A stretch of DNA of 64,000 nt from Verrucomicrobiia bacterium (GCA_030432235.1 JAUIHT010000004.1:310001-374000), one strand, 5' to 3'. Positions 18,963 through 27,805 are shown, counted from the stretch's first letter. The notes: a model not told the origin generated them from the letters alone. Numbers and translations: made by a program.

Positions 18963-19409
18963 TCAGGCGGCCGGCTGACGACGTTCGACCAAGAGCAAAT
19001 GCTCGCAAACCAGAACTGTTTCCTGGCGCTGGTTCGTGACTTCGAGCTTTTCGGATACGATGCCGTGCGAGGGACGTTTGTGATCGCGCTTCTCACTGAT
19101 TGTAATCACCGAGCGTATGGTATCGCCGATGAACACGGGCTTGATAAAGCGCAGCTTGTCGTACCCGTAGGACATGGCACGTGGATTAATTTCTGCCGCC
19201 GTCATGCCGACCGCCACCGAGAATATCAACGTCCCATGGGCAATACGTTCCTTGAACGGCTGCGTCGAGCACCACTCCTTGTCCATGTGATGCGGGTAAA
19301 AATCCCCCGTCTGACCGGCGTGCAGGACCACATCTGCCTCTGTAATAGTCCGCCCTGTCGTATCCCTCGCGTTGCCGAGTTGATAGTCTTCAAAATACTG
19401 CGCTTTCAT
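18963..19409 (-). CDS. MaoC-like hot-dog (R)-hydratase
   Basis: A 148-aa single hot-dog domain protein. [20 protein letters not shown] followed by HHMDKEWCS carries the hydratase-2 catalytic Asp and His, and [15 protein letters not shown] is the family's second signature. Such enzymes add water to enoyl-CoA thioesters. The ATG at 19409 is used. A TTG at 19427 would add six poorly conserved residues. It sits between the oxidoreductase (39 bp upstream) and the solute-binding-like gene (1 bp downstream). Its presence with the CaiB transferase implies an acyl-CoA intermediate in the pathway encoded by this operon. Confidence 0.9.
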   Translation of the reverse strand: MKAQYFEDYQLGNARDTTGRTITEADVVLHAGQTGDFYPHHMDKEWCSTQPFKERIAHGTLIFSVAVGMTAAEINPRAMSYGYDKLRFIKPVFIGDTIRSVITISEKRDHKRPSHGIVSEKLEVTNQRQETVLVCEHLLLVERRQPAA

Positions 19410-19448
19410 CGTTGTAGTTGTGTCCAAAGAGATAACCCAAGCCGGTCC

Positions 19449-20528
19449 TTAACAATACTCGGGTATCACGCCACCCATGCGGCTAGAGGCGTAGGCGGCT
19501 TCTACGCAGGCCATGGTTTGAATTGAATCCGACACTGGCGTGACCAAGGCATCCGGCTCCCCATCTGCGGCTCGCATGACCTGCGCCATGGCCCCAATAA
19601 AACCGTGTGGGAACCAGGTCCCCTCGATATCGATGGCCTCCCAAGCCGCCGGGGCTCCGTCCTCACTCAGACGGCAAACCTCAAAACGATCCCGGACGCC
19701 CTCGGGATAATTCATCAACAATCCCATGGTCGCCTTAATCGCACCCCTCGTCCCCTCCCACTTGATATAACTTTCCTGATGCCTTTGACCAAAATGGTGA
19801 AAGTGGTTCGTCTGGATATTGGCGCGAACGCGGTCGCCGTAATCCATAATAATGGAAGAACGGCTTTCCGGCATATCCAAGTCCGGGTGCCTCAGCGTCT
19901 TGGCGTAAATGCCTGCGGGATTCCCCAGAAAATAACGGATGCAATCGATGTGATGCACGCTGTGATAAACGATTTCCAGACGTGGCGCGTTTTTCAAAAA
20001 GGCAAAGTGTTCCCAGGGCGTCTCCACTGTCACCCGTATTTCCATGTCGCGCAGCTCTCCAGTCGCGCCTTGGTCAATCAAGTCCTTGGCCGCAATGACA
20101 AAGGGCGCAAAACGCAATTGGAAGTTAACCGCCGCTACCAGTTTACGCTCTCGGCAGACTTCCAAAATAGCACGTGCCTCTTCAAGCGTTTCCCCCATGG
20201 GCTTTTGAATCAGTACGGCGGAGCCGACCGGTAGTTTTTGCAGGCATTCAGAAAAGCAGCTAGGCGGTAAAGCAATGTCGAAAACCGCGCCGGCCGGAGC
20301 TTCCGCCACCTGCTGCTCAACGCTGCCATAGGTGAAGCCAATAGCGTATTCAGCCGCCAGCGCTTCCGTCATCCGGCGATCCTGATTCGCAATCGAATGA
20401 ACCGGAAAACCCGCCAAGCGGTAAGCCGGAAGGTGTGCATCACGCACAATGCTACCGGCTCCGATAATGCAGATTGGGCGTGCATTCCGAGGCAACAGTG
20501 GTTTTGTATCAGAAGTAGTAAATTTCAT
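19449..20528 (-). CDS. Gfo/Idh/MocA family NAD(P)-dependent oxidoreductase
   Basis: A 359-aa oxidoreductase. The Rossmann nucleotide-binding motif PICIIGAGSIVRDAHLPAYR is near residue 18. VLIQKPMGETLEEARAIL holds the EKP-like catalytic lysine motif (here QKP). VYHSVHHIDCIRYFLG carries the substrate-binding His near residue 180. The family oxidises or reduces sugars and inositols. It is the promoter-proximal gene of the seven-gene operon and is divergent from the IclR regulator, with only 40 bp between them. Substitution of E by Q in the EKP motif is seen in some family members and does not exclude activity. Confidence 0.9.
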   Translation of the reverse strand: MKFTTSDTKPLLPRNARPICIIGAGSIVRDAHLPAYRLAGFPVHSIANQDRRMTEALAAEYAIGFTYGSVEQQVAEAPAGAVFDIALPPSCFSECLQKLPVGSAVLIQKPMGETLEEARAILEVCRERKLVAAVNFQLRFAPFVIAAKDLIDQGATGELRDMEIRVTVETPWEHFAFLKNAPRLEIVYHSVHHIDCIRYFLGNPAGIYAKTLRHPDLDMPESRSSIIMDYGDRVRANIQTNHFHHFGQRHQESYIKWEGTRGAIKATMGLLMNYPEGVRDRFEVCRLSEDGAPAAWEAIDIEGTWFPHGFIGAMAQVMRAADGEPDALVTPVSDSIQTMACVEAAYASSRMGGVIPEYC

Positions 20529-20538
20529 TCATAAAATT

Positions 20539-20551
20539 TTATTTCAAATAA
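20539..20551. promoter_or_regulatory. Palindromic candidate IclR operator
   Basis: The 40-bp gap between the divergent oxidoreductase and IclR genes contains the perfect 13-bp palindrome TTATTTCAAATAA in an AT-rich context. IclR-type regulators bind short palindromes of this general size between divergent genes. This is therefore the likely operator controlling both the deoxysugar operon and the regulator itself. No experimental support can be given. Confidence 0.5.
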
Positions 20552-20568
20552 GAGCATAAAGACTGGTC

Positions 20569-21312
20569 ATGTCAACCCCTTCCTATCAAGCGCCTGCACT
20601 ATCCCGAGGCTTGGAAATACTGGAGTTCCTCGCGTCCGTCCCCGGTCCGATTCCGCACATAGAGATCGCCCGCTCGCTGAAGCGTACACCTGGTGAACTG
20701 TTCCGGCTGCTTCAGGTTTTGGAGCGCGAAGGCTATATCGCCCGCGATGCCGGCAATGCCTACCACTTGACCTTGAAACTCCTTCGCATCACCTCGGCAA
20801 CGAATCCGGTGAAGTTGCTGGTCGATAGGGCGCGCAGTCCCATGCGGGACTATGCACGTTCCCAAGGGCAGGAATGCCACCTCAGCCTGCTGGAGGACGG
20901 CCAACAGCTGGTAATTGCCCAGGAAAGCGGCACCGCACCCGTAGGACTTAGAGTGCGAAACGGCTCCATTCATGACCCGCGCAGGACCACCTCCGGCAGA
21001 CTGTTGTTGGCCAACCTCCCTTTGTCGGAAAGAAAATGGCAAATTCTACGCGCCTCTGAGCACTTCCAAGAAACCGGCGGGTCTTCAAAGAAGGTGCGTA
21101 TCTGCCTTCCAGAAGAGGGAACGCACGATCTCGAAGGCGCCAACGATCACCTCCCGGGCGTATACGATATCGCATGCTTCCTGGATTGCGGCTCCAATTT
21201 CCCACCCATCGCACTAACGAGCTCCTGCCTCTTGGGACCAAAGGAAAAAGCCCGGAAGGATTGGGTGGTGGCTCTCCGCAAAACCGCCAACACCATTATG
21301 GTGTCCTATTAA
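20569..21312 (+). CDS. IclR-family transcriptional regulator
   Basis: A 247-aa regulator with an N-terminal winged HTH (ALSRGLEILEFLASVPGPIP, then IEIARSLKRTPGELFRLLQV with the recognition helix) and a C-terminal GAF-like effector domain. RDYARSQGQECHLSLLEDGQ and RRTTSGRLLLANL are typical IclR positions. The effector domain is on the short side of the family's usual 250-280 aa but appears complete. It is divergent from the seven-gene operon across a 40-bp gap holding a palindrome, so it very likely regulates that operon in response to the sugar or an acid derivative. It is the last chromosomal gene before the mobile region. Confidence 0.92.
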   Translation: MSTPSYQAPALSRGLEILEFLASVPGPIPHIEIARSLKRTPGELFRLLQVLEREGYIARDAGNAYHLTLKLLRITSATNPVKLLVDRARSPMRDYARSQGQECHLSLLEDGQQLVIAQESGTAPVGLRVRNGSIHDPRRTTSGRLLLANLPLSERKWQILRASEHFQETGGSSKKVRICLPEEGTHDLEGANDHLPGVYDIACFLDCGSNFPPIALTSSCLLGPKEKARKDWVVALRKTANTIMVSY

Positions 21313-21352
21313 CTTAAGGGGGCCCAACACAACCACCATCACTAACTACCTT

Positions 21353-21496
21353 TTAGCTGGCTGAATATGCATCGGAATAAGCAGCAAGTCCTTTCCGAGT
21401 CTCAGTCAGTTGAAGGCACTGAACATGTCCCAGCTTCTTCTGAACCGCTTCGGGAAGGACAATGCTGCCTTTTGAAGTAATTTCGAGGATGGTCAT
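21353..21496 (-). CDS. Small AbrB/MazE-like protein (47 aa)
   Basis: A 47-aa ORF that reads MTILEITSKGSIVLPEAVQK then KLGHVQCLQLTETRKGLA. The I-T-S-K-G-x-I-x-L-P pattern is the swapped-hairpin AbrB/SpoVT motif of small DNA-binding antitoxin-like proteins. The rest of the usual 75-80 residues is missing or has been lost. An AAAGGAA Shine-Dalgarno stands 8 nt before the ATG at 21496, which supports translation. It lies 24 bp after the excisionase-like gene on the same strand. No toxin gene is adjacent, so it may be an orphan or a remnant. Confidence 0.6.
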   Translation of the reverse strand: MTILEITSKGSIVLPEAVQKKLGHVQCLQLTETRKGLAAYSDAYSAS

Positions 21497-21520
21497 AGCG
21501 AGATTCCTTTCAGTCGTAAT

Positions 21521-21727
21521 TTAGCGCCGAGCGGCATGAATCGTCTCAAGATATTGATTAATATCCGAATGAAAAAACTTCGATGAACCACCCACTTTGA
21601 CAGGGTGCGGCAAGTCTCCTCGCGCAATGAGGCGGTAAAGGCCACGCAGAGAAATATCCAACCGCCGGGCTGCGGCGCCTAGGGAGATCAAATCACTTTG
21701 CTCGGTAGATTCATTGAATGTTTTCAT
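21521..21727 (-). CDS. Excisionase/AlpA-like helix-turn-helix protein
   Basis: A 68-aa MerR-like winged HTH. ISLGAAARRLDISLRGLYRL then IARGDLPHPVKVGGSSKFFH is the layout of phage excisionases and AlpA activators (HTH, wing with G-x-x-x-F, then INQYLE helix). Such proteins bend att DNA for excision or activate integrase expression. It lies at the left end of the mobile region, consistent with an element border gene. The start ATG at 21727 gives the expected family length. The partner integrase is not identified and could be that at 28034 or 49024. Confidence 0.82.
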   Translation of the reverse strand: MKTFNESTEQSDLISLGAAARRLDISLRGLYRLIARGDLPHPVKVGGSSKFFHSDINQYLETIHAARR

Positions 21728-21882
21728 GATTGTTATTCTGAGAACTTCGATTTTGGCCTGTGGAGGTCGTTTCAGGTTTAACTACGCATACTTATGTCAA
21801 ATTACCGGGAGCCGGTTAAAAATTATGCGATTGGGGCGAAACCCTAAAATCACGATTGCTTAACAAATCTTTTATTGACTCA

Positions 21883-22425
21883 ATGTTCTCAATGGCTGTC
21901 GTAGGCAAGTCCAAGCGTGAAGAAGCACTGGAAAAAGCGATTGAACGCTTCGGCTCCTATCTACTGTGGTATTTCAAATCCTTGTGCGGCGATGAGCATG
22001 AGGCGGAAAACCGGCTACAAGAGCTTTGGGTTCACGTTTATGAAAAATTCCCACTGGATTACATCTGTCACGCGGGAATGCTAAAGCGCAAGGCTTGGCA
22101 AATCTACGTGGACTGGGCACGAAAAAAAGGCGTGCGAGACTTTGTTAGCTTTACCGATGAAATTCCAGATGCGGAAGCGAATGCCTTTCATCAGGAAGCA
22201 TCTACTGAGGAGGAGGAAAAGGCTTTGCAAGGGCGCTTCTGGGAAAACTTTCCCGGAGTAGATTTGACGGATGTGCAAATGCAATGCTTCTGGCTCAAGT
22301 GCCGGCAGGGTTATACCTTGGAGGAAATCAGCGAACAGTTAAATGTGCCTCGGTCCACGGCACAAGAGTGGATAAAACTGGTAAAAGTTAAATGCGCCAC
22401 GTATTTAAAGGAGGGTCAGCCATGA
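21883..22425 (+). CDS. Sigma-70/ECF-like RNA polymerase sigma factor
   Basis: About 180 aa. The N-terminal half (LEKAIERFGSYLLWYFKSLC, then HEAENRLQELWVHVYEKF) resembles sigma region 2. The C-terminal half carries an HTH like region 4: DVQMQCFWLKCRQGYTLEEI, then SEQLNVPRSTAQEWIKLVK. In-frame ATGs at 21883 and 21892 and a TTG at 21856 are possible starts. 21883 is taken. The gene opens the rightward side of the left segment and its stop overlaps the next ATG (ATGA), so the two are coupled. It could activate element transfer genes. The extra acidic linker (STEEEEKALQ) is unusual. Confidence 0.75.
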   Translation: MFSMAVVGKSKREEALEKAIERFGSYLLWYFKSLCGDEHEAENRLQELWVHVYEKFPLDYICHAGMLKRKAWQIYVDWARKKGVRDFVSFTDEIPDAEANAFHQEASTEEEEKALQGRFWENFPGVDLTDVQMQCFWLKCRQGYTLEEISEQLNVPRSTAQEWIKLVKVKCATYLKEGQP

Positions 22426-22613
22426 ATAATAAAAGTCATATAAGCCCCGACGACATTGGAAAAATGGCCCAGCACTACGAGCGCCCGCTACCAGTACACG
22501 TCAAAGATAAAGTGATGAGGGCTGTTCAGCAATCCAAGGAGCAGCAACAGGAGCGTGAACAGGCTTTGGACAAAGAGCAGGAGCGAGATGGACCAGAAAT
22601 GGATAGGTTGTGA
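22422..22613 (+). CDS. Small acidic/Gln-rich protein coupled to the sigma-like factor
   Basis: A 63-aa protein of unknown function (MNNKSHISPDDIGKMAQHYE at the start, then a Gln/Glu-rich helix with QQSKEQQQEREQ). Its ATG overlaps the sigma gene's TGA and is preceded by AAAGGAGGG, a strong Shine-Dalgarno inside the sigma gene's end, so translational coupling is clear. The position right behind a sigma-like gene and the small helical form would suit an anti-sigma or cofactor peptide. No membrane segment is present, unlike typical ECF anti-sigma factors. The function is not known. Confidence 0.7.
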   Translation: MNNKSHISPDDIGKMAQHYERPLPVHVKDKVMRAVQQSKEQQQEREQALDKEQERDGPEMDRL

Positions 22614-22621
22614 ATTCTTCG

Positions 22622-23533
22622 CTACTCCCATCTATCTGGTTTTGAAACATTAGGCGGGCAAATAGGAGTTTGTTGAGAAATGATCTCTGTGCTATGCGCT
22701 TTCCATGCACGCCCGCCCGGAGAGGTCACCGAACAAGTACCGCGATAGCCATGAATCCCAGGAACTTGAGGCGATGCCCGTTTTTCTTGCTCCTCTTGGG
22801 CTTCCAATTCCTTGTCATGCGTGTCATAGAATTCTCGCTTTGCCGCAAAGTAACGTAAGACCCCAAGCACCAGCCCCATGGTAGATGCAAAATTCAATAG
22901 AGTCGATAGAATGGGAATCGTAGGAGCACTTAACCAAGCCAATAGTAGTAAGAAAATTGGTTCTCCCAGATCGCGTGGCAAATCGTAGACAATGTTAAGG
23001 CGTTCCTGCAACCAGCCCAAGGGCTTGAATATGGGTAAATAGTCTCCTGGGTACTGGCTGTGTGTATACTCACCTTTCTGGGCTTGGAAGAACGCCATAA
23101 TATGGATGGTCAACACGCGAACATAAAACATCAGCAGAATAATCCACACAATTTGCTGATTGAACTTATCAAGGATAACACCCCGCGCATCTATGCTCAT
23201 GAATGAGTTTAACCCAATCCTAAAGATATAATAGATGGCACCATAGAAGATGGTCGCTGCAATCAGTGTAGTACCATTATAATGACGCTCTCCAACCCTT
23301 CGCCTCATGATGGATTCAAATGGAGCTTTTGCTCCATTAATAGCAGAAATAAACAAGATCGATGCAAGTTGGATTACGATGTTGAGAAACGCACCGAAGC
23401 TTTGAAGTTCGTCTTTTATGGTAGAATTTGCCTTAAAGGCCCCCTCCATCGAATCCCCACCCTGAATTACGTTTTCGGATAAATCCGAAAATATACCACG
23501 ATAAGGCGAAGGCTGCTCTTCTGGTCTTTGCAT
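22622..23533 (-). CDS. Polytopic membrane protein, partner of the coupling ATPase
   Basis: A 303-aa protein of unknown family. It has four or five hydrophobic segments: FLNIVIQLASILFISAI near residue 50, TTLIAATIFYGAIYYIF near 90, IVWIILLMFYVRVLTIHIM near 130, and LLLLAWLSAPTIPILSTLL followed by MGLVLGVLRYF near 200-225. Soluble N- and C-tails follow, the C-tail being charged and helical (KELEAQEEQEKRAS). It begins 3 bp after the coupling ATPase gene, so they are co-transcribed. Because the ATPase lacks its own membrane helices, this protein may anchor it. This is inference from gene order. Confidence 0.75.
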   Translation of the reverse strand: MQRPEEQPSPYRGIFSDLSENVIQGGDSMEGAFKANSTIKDELQSFGAFLNIVIQLASILFISAINGAKAPFESIMRRRVGERHYNGTTLIAATIFYGAIYYIFRIGLNSFMSIDARGVILDKFNQQIVWIILLMFYVRVLTIHIMAFFQAQKGEYTHSQYPGDYLPIFKPLGWLQERLNIVYDLPRDLGEPIFLLLLAWLSAPTIPILSTLLNFASTMGLVLGVLRYFAAKREFYDTHDKELEAQEEQEKRASPQVPGIHGYRGTCSVTSPGGRAWKAHSTEIISQQTPICPPNVSKPDRWE

Positions 23534-23536
23534 AAC

Positions 23537-24973
23537 TTAGGCTTGTTGAGTAAAAGTCGTTTTCAGTGCGTTGATTTGGCTACCGCTAAAGACCTTGCCC
23601 GCTTGATGGATAAGCGCTTCGACTTGATAGTCATTGTTGGGCCCACCTTTGAGAAGGCCAAAGAATTCACGCGGCATAACTGTAAAGCGTTTTTCCTGAT
23701 CGTAGCTATGGCTAATATTAGGACTGCTTTGATCGCCAACCTGAAATGAACTAGAGGTCTTGCTGACATAATCTTCAGCATAGACTTGAGAGGCCCAGGT
23801 GTTGGTCTTTGTATCAGTATTGTTATGAAATATCTTGGTTGAGAGATTACCCAGAAGTGATTCAACCATCGCTTCCTGTTTAGGCGAGCCCCCCACGGCA
23901 GCATGGTAATTGGGCAGGTTTTGAGTCAGGAAAACCGTGCAGGCACGGGAGCTTCGCGAGGTCGCCTGAAAAGTAACATCATGCTCGTTGACAAAATGCT
24001 GGCATTCATCCGCCCAAAGAAAAACCGGACGTGTCAGCCTGCCGACTCTTCTGCGTTCCATTGCACGCTGCCAAATGTATTTCACAATAATCTGCGCGTT
24101 ACGTCCAGTCTCATGAAATTCCTTTACCGGCAGATCCAGCACGATGATTTTGCCTTTAGCTGAATCGTCCGGTGTAAAAGTGGTTTCGCGACAAAACAAC
24201 TCGTATAGTGGAGTGCGCAGCAACCCGTCCGCCATACTCGTAAACGAGCTGATAACAGTCGCTCGTGTCTTATCAGACATATTGGGAAACTCAACCAACC
24301 AAAAGCTCAAGGTAGCACTGGCATCACGACGTTTATTTACCGGAAAGTTTTCTTCCTTAAAAAGCATCTGCAGGTTGAAGAGTAACTTATAGCAGTAGCT
24401 TTTATCCTTCCATGCGGTGCTCTCTAACTGCTTTGTGGAAAGTGGCGCGCTGATGATGAGCTCATAAACCGCCCGTAAATCAACCGAGCCTTCCACTATT
24501 GCCTGCAAGTCAAAGGCATTACGCATAAGCTTGCGAAGCTCATTATTCCAAAACGCCTCGTTAGTCCCACCGCCACCAAGATTGCTGGTGTTGGCCACTA
24601 CCATGAATAATTCCACCAGATTACCGGTTAGCCCGGTGCCTCGCCCCTGACGCTTGAACTCGTAATCCATGAAATCGAAAGCTTGGCCGCTTTCCGGGCT
24701 CAAAATAATCAAGTCATGCTCACGACCACAGTTGCGAGCATAGCGTTTCCAGGTTTCGCATTCGTCGGGCTTGGCAGTGAGAACCAGCCCGCCGAAGCCA
24801 TGGGACAAGTACGCCCTGGCGAGCGTAGCTCCACTTCCAGTCGTCTTTCCCGAACCAATCCCACCAAATATCTGGACGCCTTCGCATGCATCACGGATAC
24901 TGAAGACATCCTCCTCACTCCAAGAGAGCAGGATGTCATCCAACGGATCAGACTCTGTAACGGGCGTCTTCAT
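23537..24973 (-). CDS. Type IV coupling protein-like ATPase (TraD/TraG/VirD4 superfamily)
   Basis: A 478-aa FtsK/VirD4-type ATPase that would bring relaxase-DNA to a transfer channel. The Walker A motif GGIGSGKTTG is at residues 37-46, and Walker B is RPVFLWADECQHF in the second half. The downstream SRACTVFLTQNLPNYHAAVG plus LGNLSTKIFHNNTD is the TraM-recognition/TraG-C region. It starts in the cytoplasmic domain with no N-terminal membrane helices, unlike VirD4. It is the middle gene of a three-gene leftward operon, between a 905-aa exported-looking protein and a membrane protein. No mating-pore genes lie in the window. Confidence 0.85.
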   Translation of the reverse strand: MKTPVTESDPLDDILLSWSEEDVFSIRDACEGVQIFGGIGSGKTTGSGATLARAYLSHGFGGLVLTAKPDECETWKRYARNCGREHDLIILSPESGQAFDFMDYEFKRQGRGTGLTGNLVELFMVVANTSNLGGGGTNEAFWNNELRKLMRNAFDLQAIVEGSVDLRAVYELIISAPLSTKQLESTAWKDKSYCYKLLFNLQMLFKEENFPVNKRRDASATLSFWLVEFPNMSDKTRATVISSFTSMADGLLRTPLYELFCRETTFTPDDSAKGKIIVLDLPVKEFHETGRNAQIIVKYIWQRAMERRRVGRLTRPVFLWADECQHFVNEHDVTFQATSRSSRACTVFLTQNLPNYHAAVGGSPKQEAMVESLLGNLSTKIFHNNTDTKTNTWASQVYAEDYVSKTSSSFQVGDQSSPNISHSYDQEKRFTVMPREFFGLLKGGPNNDYQVEALIHQAGKVFSGSQINALKTTFTQQA

Positions 24974-25004
24974 TCTGAAAACTTCATATTAAAGATCATG
25001 AGCA

Positions 25005-27722
25005 TTATTGAAGTTGGATCTGCATGTAAGCCTTGCGGCCATCGTTCGCGGTCAGATAGAGAAGGTAATGACCTGGAGGGAGAGACAGTTTAGTAAAAAA
25101 GCGGTTTACGCCAGGGGCTGCAGAATCTATGTCTGCTTCGACTGGTATGTGAACTTGCACAATTTCTGCCATACGCTCATTCCCATCCCCCTTGACCTCC
25201 AGTTTTGAGAGTTGAAATTTGTCAAAGGTTTGCCCCGGCATATAGATTTCAATTGGGCCCAGCGCTAAGGAATTGAACGAAAAGGGCCAACGATAGCCTT
25301 TCGATGCGTTTTTGTCTTTCTGACTAAAAATGGCTCCTAGGGTATTCTCCAAGGCCTTTTCTAAATCCATGATGTTTTCTGGTGGTCCGCAGAGCTCGAC
25401 ATTCCTAAATTGTCCAGCTCGTTCATAGAAAAACTGGTTTTTGGGTAATCGGGTCAGGTTCAAGGTGCGCGCATCTCCCGGCACCAACTTACCCTGACTA
25501 TTACCGAGAGGAACCATAGCTTTGTCTTCCAATTTGAATTCCGCCAAACCGGGGAGATTCACTCTAGCCTGTTCTTCATTTTTTAGCAAAGCCACTGCCG
25601 CACAGCCATGAAGCTCACGCGACTGACCTCCCCGGAAGGATTCCAGTTTTGCAGTGACAGCTAGATACCCCGGCTGCAAATCCACGCTTGTAAAAGTCAC
25701 TGCGTACTCCTTGCCGAAAGTCCAAGGATTGCCACCCATAATCTGATTTTTCAAATCCTCTAGGGCGCTTGATAACTTATCCAGCTTGCTTAGATCTTCT
25801 AAATATAGATGGATGTCTAACTTGCTATTATTCGCAGTCAACCTGTCGTCATCCAGGCTCATATCCATTCGGCCATAGGCAGGAAATAGAAAAGCCTCCT
25901 TTTGTTCAGAAATAAGTAACTCGAAATGATTACTCATCATCGCATCACTTACCACTACCCCTTTTACGTCCATAAGCAGTTCCTGAACCGCCAGCTCCCA
26001 TCCCTGGTGCGGGGAGTTAGCCTCATAATCAAACGTCACTCGAATACCCGCCTCGGGAGTTTCCGCCTGCTCAAGCTCTCTTATGTATCTATAAAGTTCC
26101 AGGCGTTTAGCCTCAATCATATTGCCCAAATCTATCAAATGCCGCATTGAGTGAGGCAAGTCCTGTGTATACTTTAGAGTAAGTAGCAAATAAGCTGTCT
26201 CTGTTTTTTCAGGTTCCAATAAACTGCTGAAGGACAGCTCCAAGCTATGCCCCTGCCGGTTGCCTGTAATTACAATTATTGGGAAGGCGATTTTGCCTTT
26301 CGGTGTGAGTACGCCGTAGTGCTCTGTTTCTGCGAGTTTATCCAAAAATTCTTGATTACGCGTTTTGGCAGCTGACAGCTTTTCATCCAAGACGGTTTTG
26401 ATCTTCCCGTATAGTCCCTCAAGCATTTCAGAGTAGTTTTGCGCAATTTGAATTTTCTCCTCGTATAGCTGGCGTACCGCCTCGCCCCCTAGAGGCTCAA
26501 GCTCGTAGCTGTAGCGATTAGACAAGCCGAGCAGGCGATTTTCTTTCATCACAAGAAAAAGAGGATCGTCGTCCTGGCCCTGACGATTATAAATTAACGG
26601 AAAACGTTCTGCAGCTGAGTCGACCTCGACAATGAAGGAGTGCTCAGCCCTCAGGGGAAGCTCCAACTCCTTTTCTAATATGGCTAATTGTGCCAATTTT
26701 TCCTTAAGCTCTTGAATGCGTACATTCTTTACCTTTTTGCCGCGTAGTGAAGTCGTCTCAATATAGGCTTCACCCCCTGAAAAGAGCGGCTTAATGGTCA
26801 TACCTGCATCTCCGCCCATGGGCTCCATGATGAAAACCTCACGCACCGGAGGCTTATCCTGAAAATGTGCTCTCAGTTTCCCTTCCAGTAATAGGCCGTC
26901 CCCAACAAATGAAACCAGCTCTTCTTTTCGCCGCTCAGCCCCTTCTTCAATCTGCTTAATTTCTTGCGTATATTTTTCTCTCAGTGTGGCCATTGCAGTA
27001 CGAACTTCGTTCAGTAGCGCATCACTGAAGGCTTTTCGCTGTAATAATTGTTCAGTCCGCAGATCCTCATTCAGTATCACTACATCACCCTCGAAACTTT
27101 CCAGAGGACGCCCCGTCGGACCAGATTCGCGAAAAGGCTCTTCTTTCGGAGGGGAGAGTAAAACATGCTGTCGAATCAAATCTTGAACAAAAGGCCCAGC
27201 ATCAAGCTCATCTGGAAAACGGAGAGTTTGAAACTGCCAGCCGTCTCTGTATGGTGCGCTTCGAAGTTCTGTTTCCAAGGGGTAGACAGCTCCCGCCTGA
27301 GCTGTTTGTTGAAGCAATGTTACTCCGGTCAGCATTTCATCCGGCACGGATAATTCCACATCGAAAGATCGCGTTAATGTCTTCGCCACATTCGTAGCAC
27401 GATCATATACTTTAGAATCCGTATCGTATACTTGCATCAAATAACTCCTCAATGGCAGCCTTGAATACAAATCAACCTTTGGTGTTACCACGCCCCTCAA
27501 CTGATAGCCCACTGTTGCTATACCGTTTTCAGGTCTTTTTCTAATAACGCCTACCTCACCGGTAAATTCGATATATTCTGGCACGGTCCCACTGATAACC
27601 TTTTGCGCTGAAGGGAGGAAAAAATACTCCCAAGGGAAGCCCAATACCGCATATACAGCAAAAGCGAGCCAGATAAACCCCAGCACGAGACCTTGCATAC
27701 TGCGTAGAGATGGCTTTTTCAC
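25005..27722 (-). CDS. Large membrane-anchored protein of unknown function (905 aa)
   Basis: A 905-aa protein that I do not recognise. One hydrophobic helix near the N-terminus (GLVLGFIWLAFAVYAVLGFP, residues 12-31) leaves nearly the whole chain on one side of the membrane, most likely the periplasm. A charged helical stretch (TAMATLREKYTQEIKQIEEG, continuing EERRKEELV-like) near residue 245 and another near 430-450 (LDEKLSAAKTRNQEFLDKLA) suggest coiled coils. The rest looks like repeated beta domains with 'RVTFDYEANSPHQGWELAVQ'-type segments. It starts the operon with the coupling ATPase, so it may be a transfer-channel or surface component. It should be treated as a candidate new family. 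Confidence 0.7.
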   Translation of the reverse strand: MKKPSLRSMQGLVLGFIWLAFAVYAVLGFPWEYFFLPSAQKVISGTVPEYIEFTGEVGVIRKRPENGIATVGYQLRGVVTPKVDLYSRLPLRSYLMQVYDTDSKVYDRATNVAKTLTRSFDVELSVPDEMLTGVTLLQQTAQAGAVYPLETELRSAPYRDGWQFQTLRFPDELDAGPFVQDLIRQHVLLSPPKEEPFRESGPTGRPLESFEGDVVILNEDLRTEQLLQRKAFSDALLNEVRTAMATLREKYTQEIKQIEEGAERRKEELVSFVGDGLLLEGKLRAHFQDKPPVREVFIMEPMGGDAGMTIKPLFSGGEAYIETTSLRGKKVKNVRIQELKEKLAQLAILEKELELPLRAEHSFIVEVDSAAERFPLIYNRQGQDDDPLFLVMKENRLLGLSNRYSYELEPLGGEAVRQLYEEKIQIAQNYSEMLEGLYGKIKTVLDEKLSAAKTRNQEFLDKLAETEHYGVLTPKGKIAFPIIVITGNRQGHSLELSFSSLLEPEKTETAYLLLTLKYTQDLPHSMRHLIDLGNMIEAKRLELYRYIRELEQAETPEAGIRVTFDYEANSPHQGWELAVQELLMDVKGVVVSDAMMSNHFELLISEQKEAFLFPAYGRMDMSLDDDRLTANNSKLDIHLYLEDLSKLDKLSSALEDLKNQIMGGNPWTFGKEYAVTFTSVDLQPGYLAVTAKLESFRGGQSRELHGCAAVALLKNEEQARVNLPGLAEFKLEDKAMVPLGNSQGKLVPGDARTLNLTRLPKNQFFYERAGQFRNVELCGPPENIMDLEKALENTLGAIFSQKDKNASKGYRWPFSFNSLALGPIEIYMPGQTFDKFQLSKLEVKGDGNERMAEIVQVHIPVEADIDSAAPGVNRFFTKLSLPPGHYLLYLTANDGRKAYMQIQLQ

Positions 27723-27805
27723 AGTTAGCAGTCGAATTAGACAGTGATATGGATAGCATGGTCATCAACGAGGCAATAATTTTTTATCCACATATGATAT
27801 TTTTC

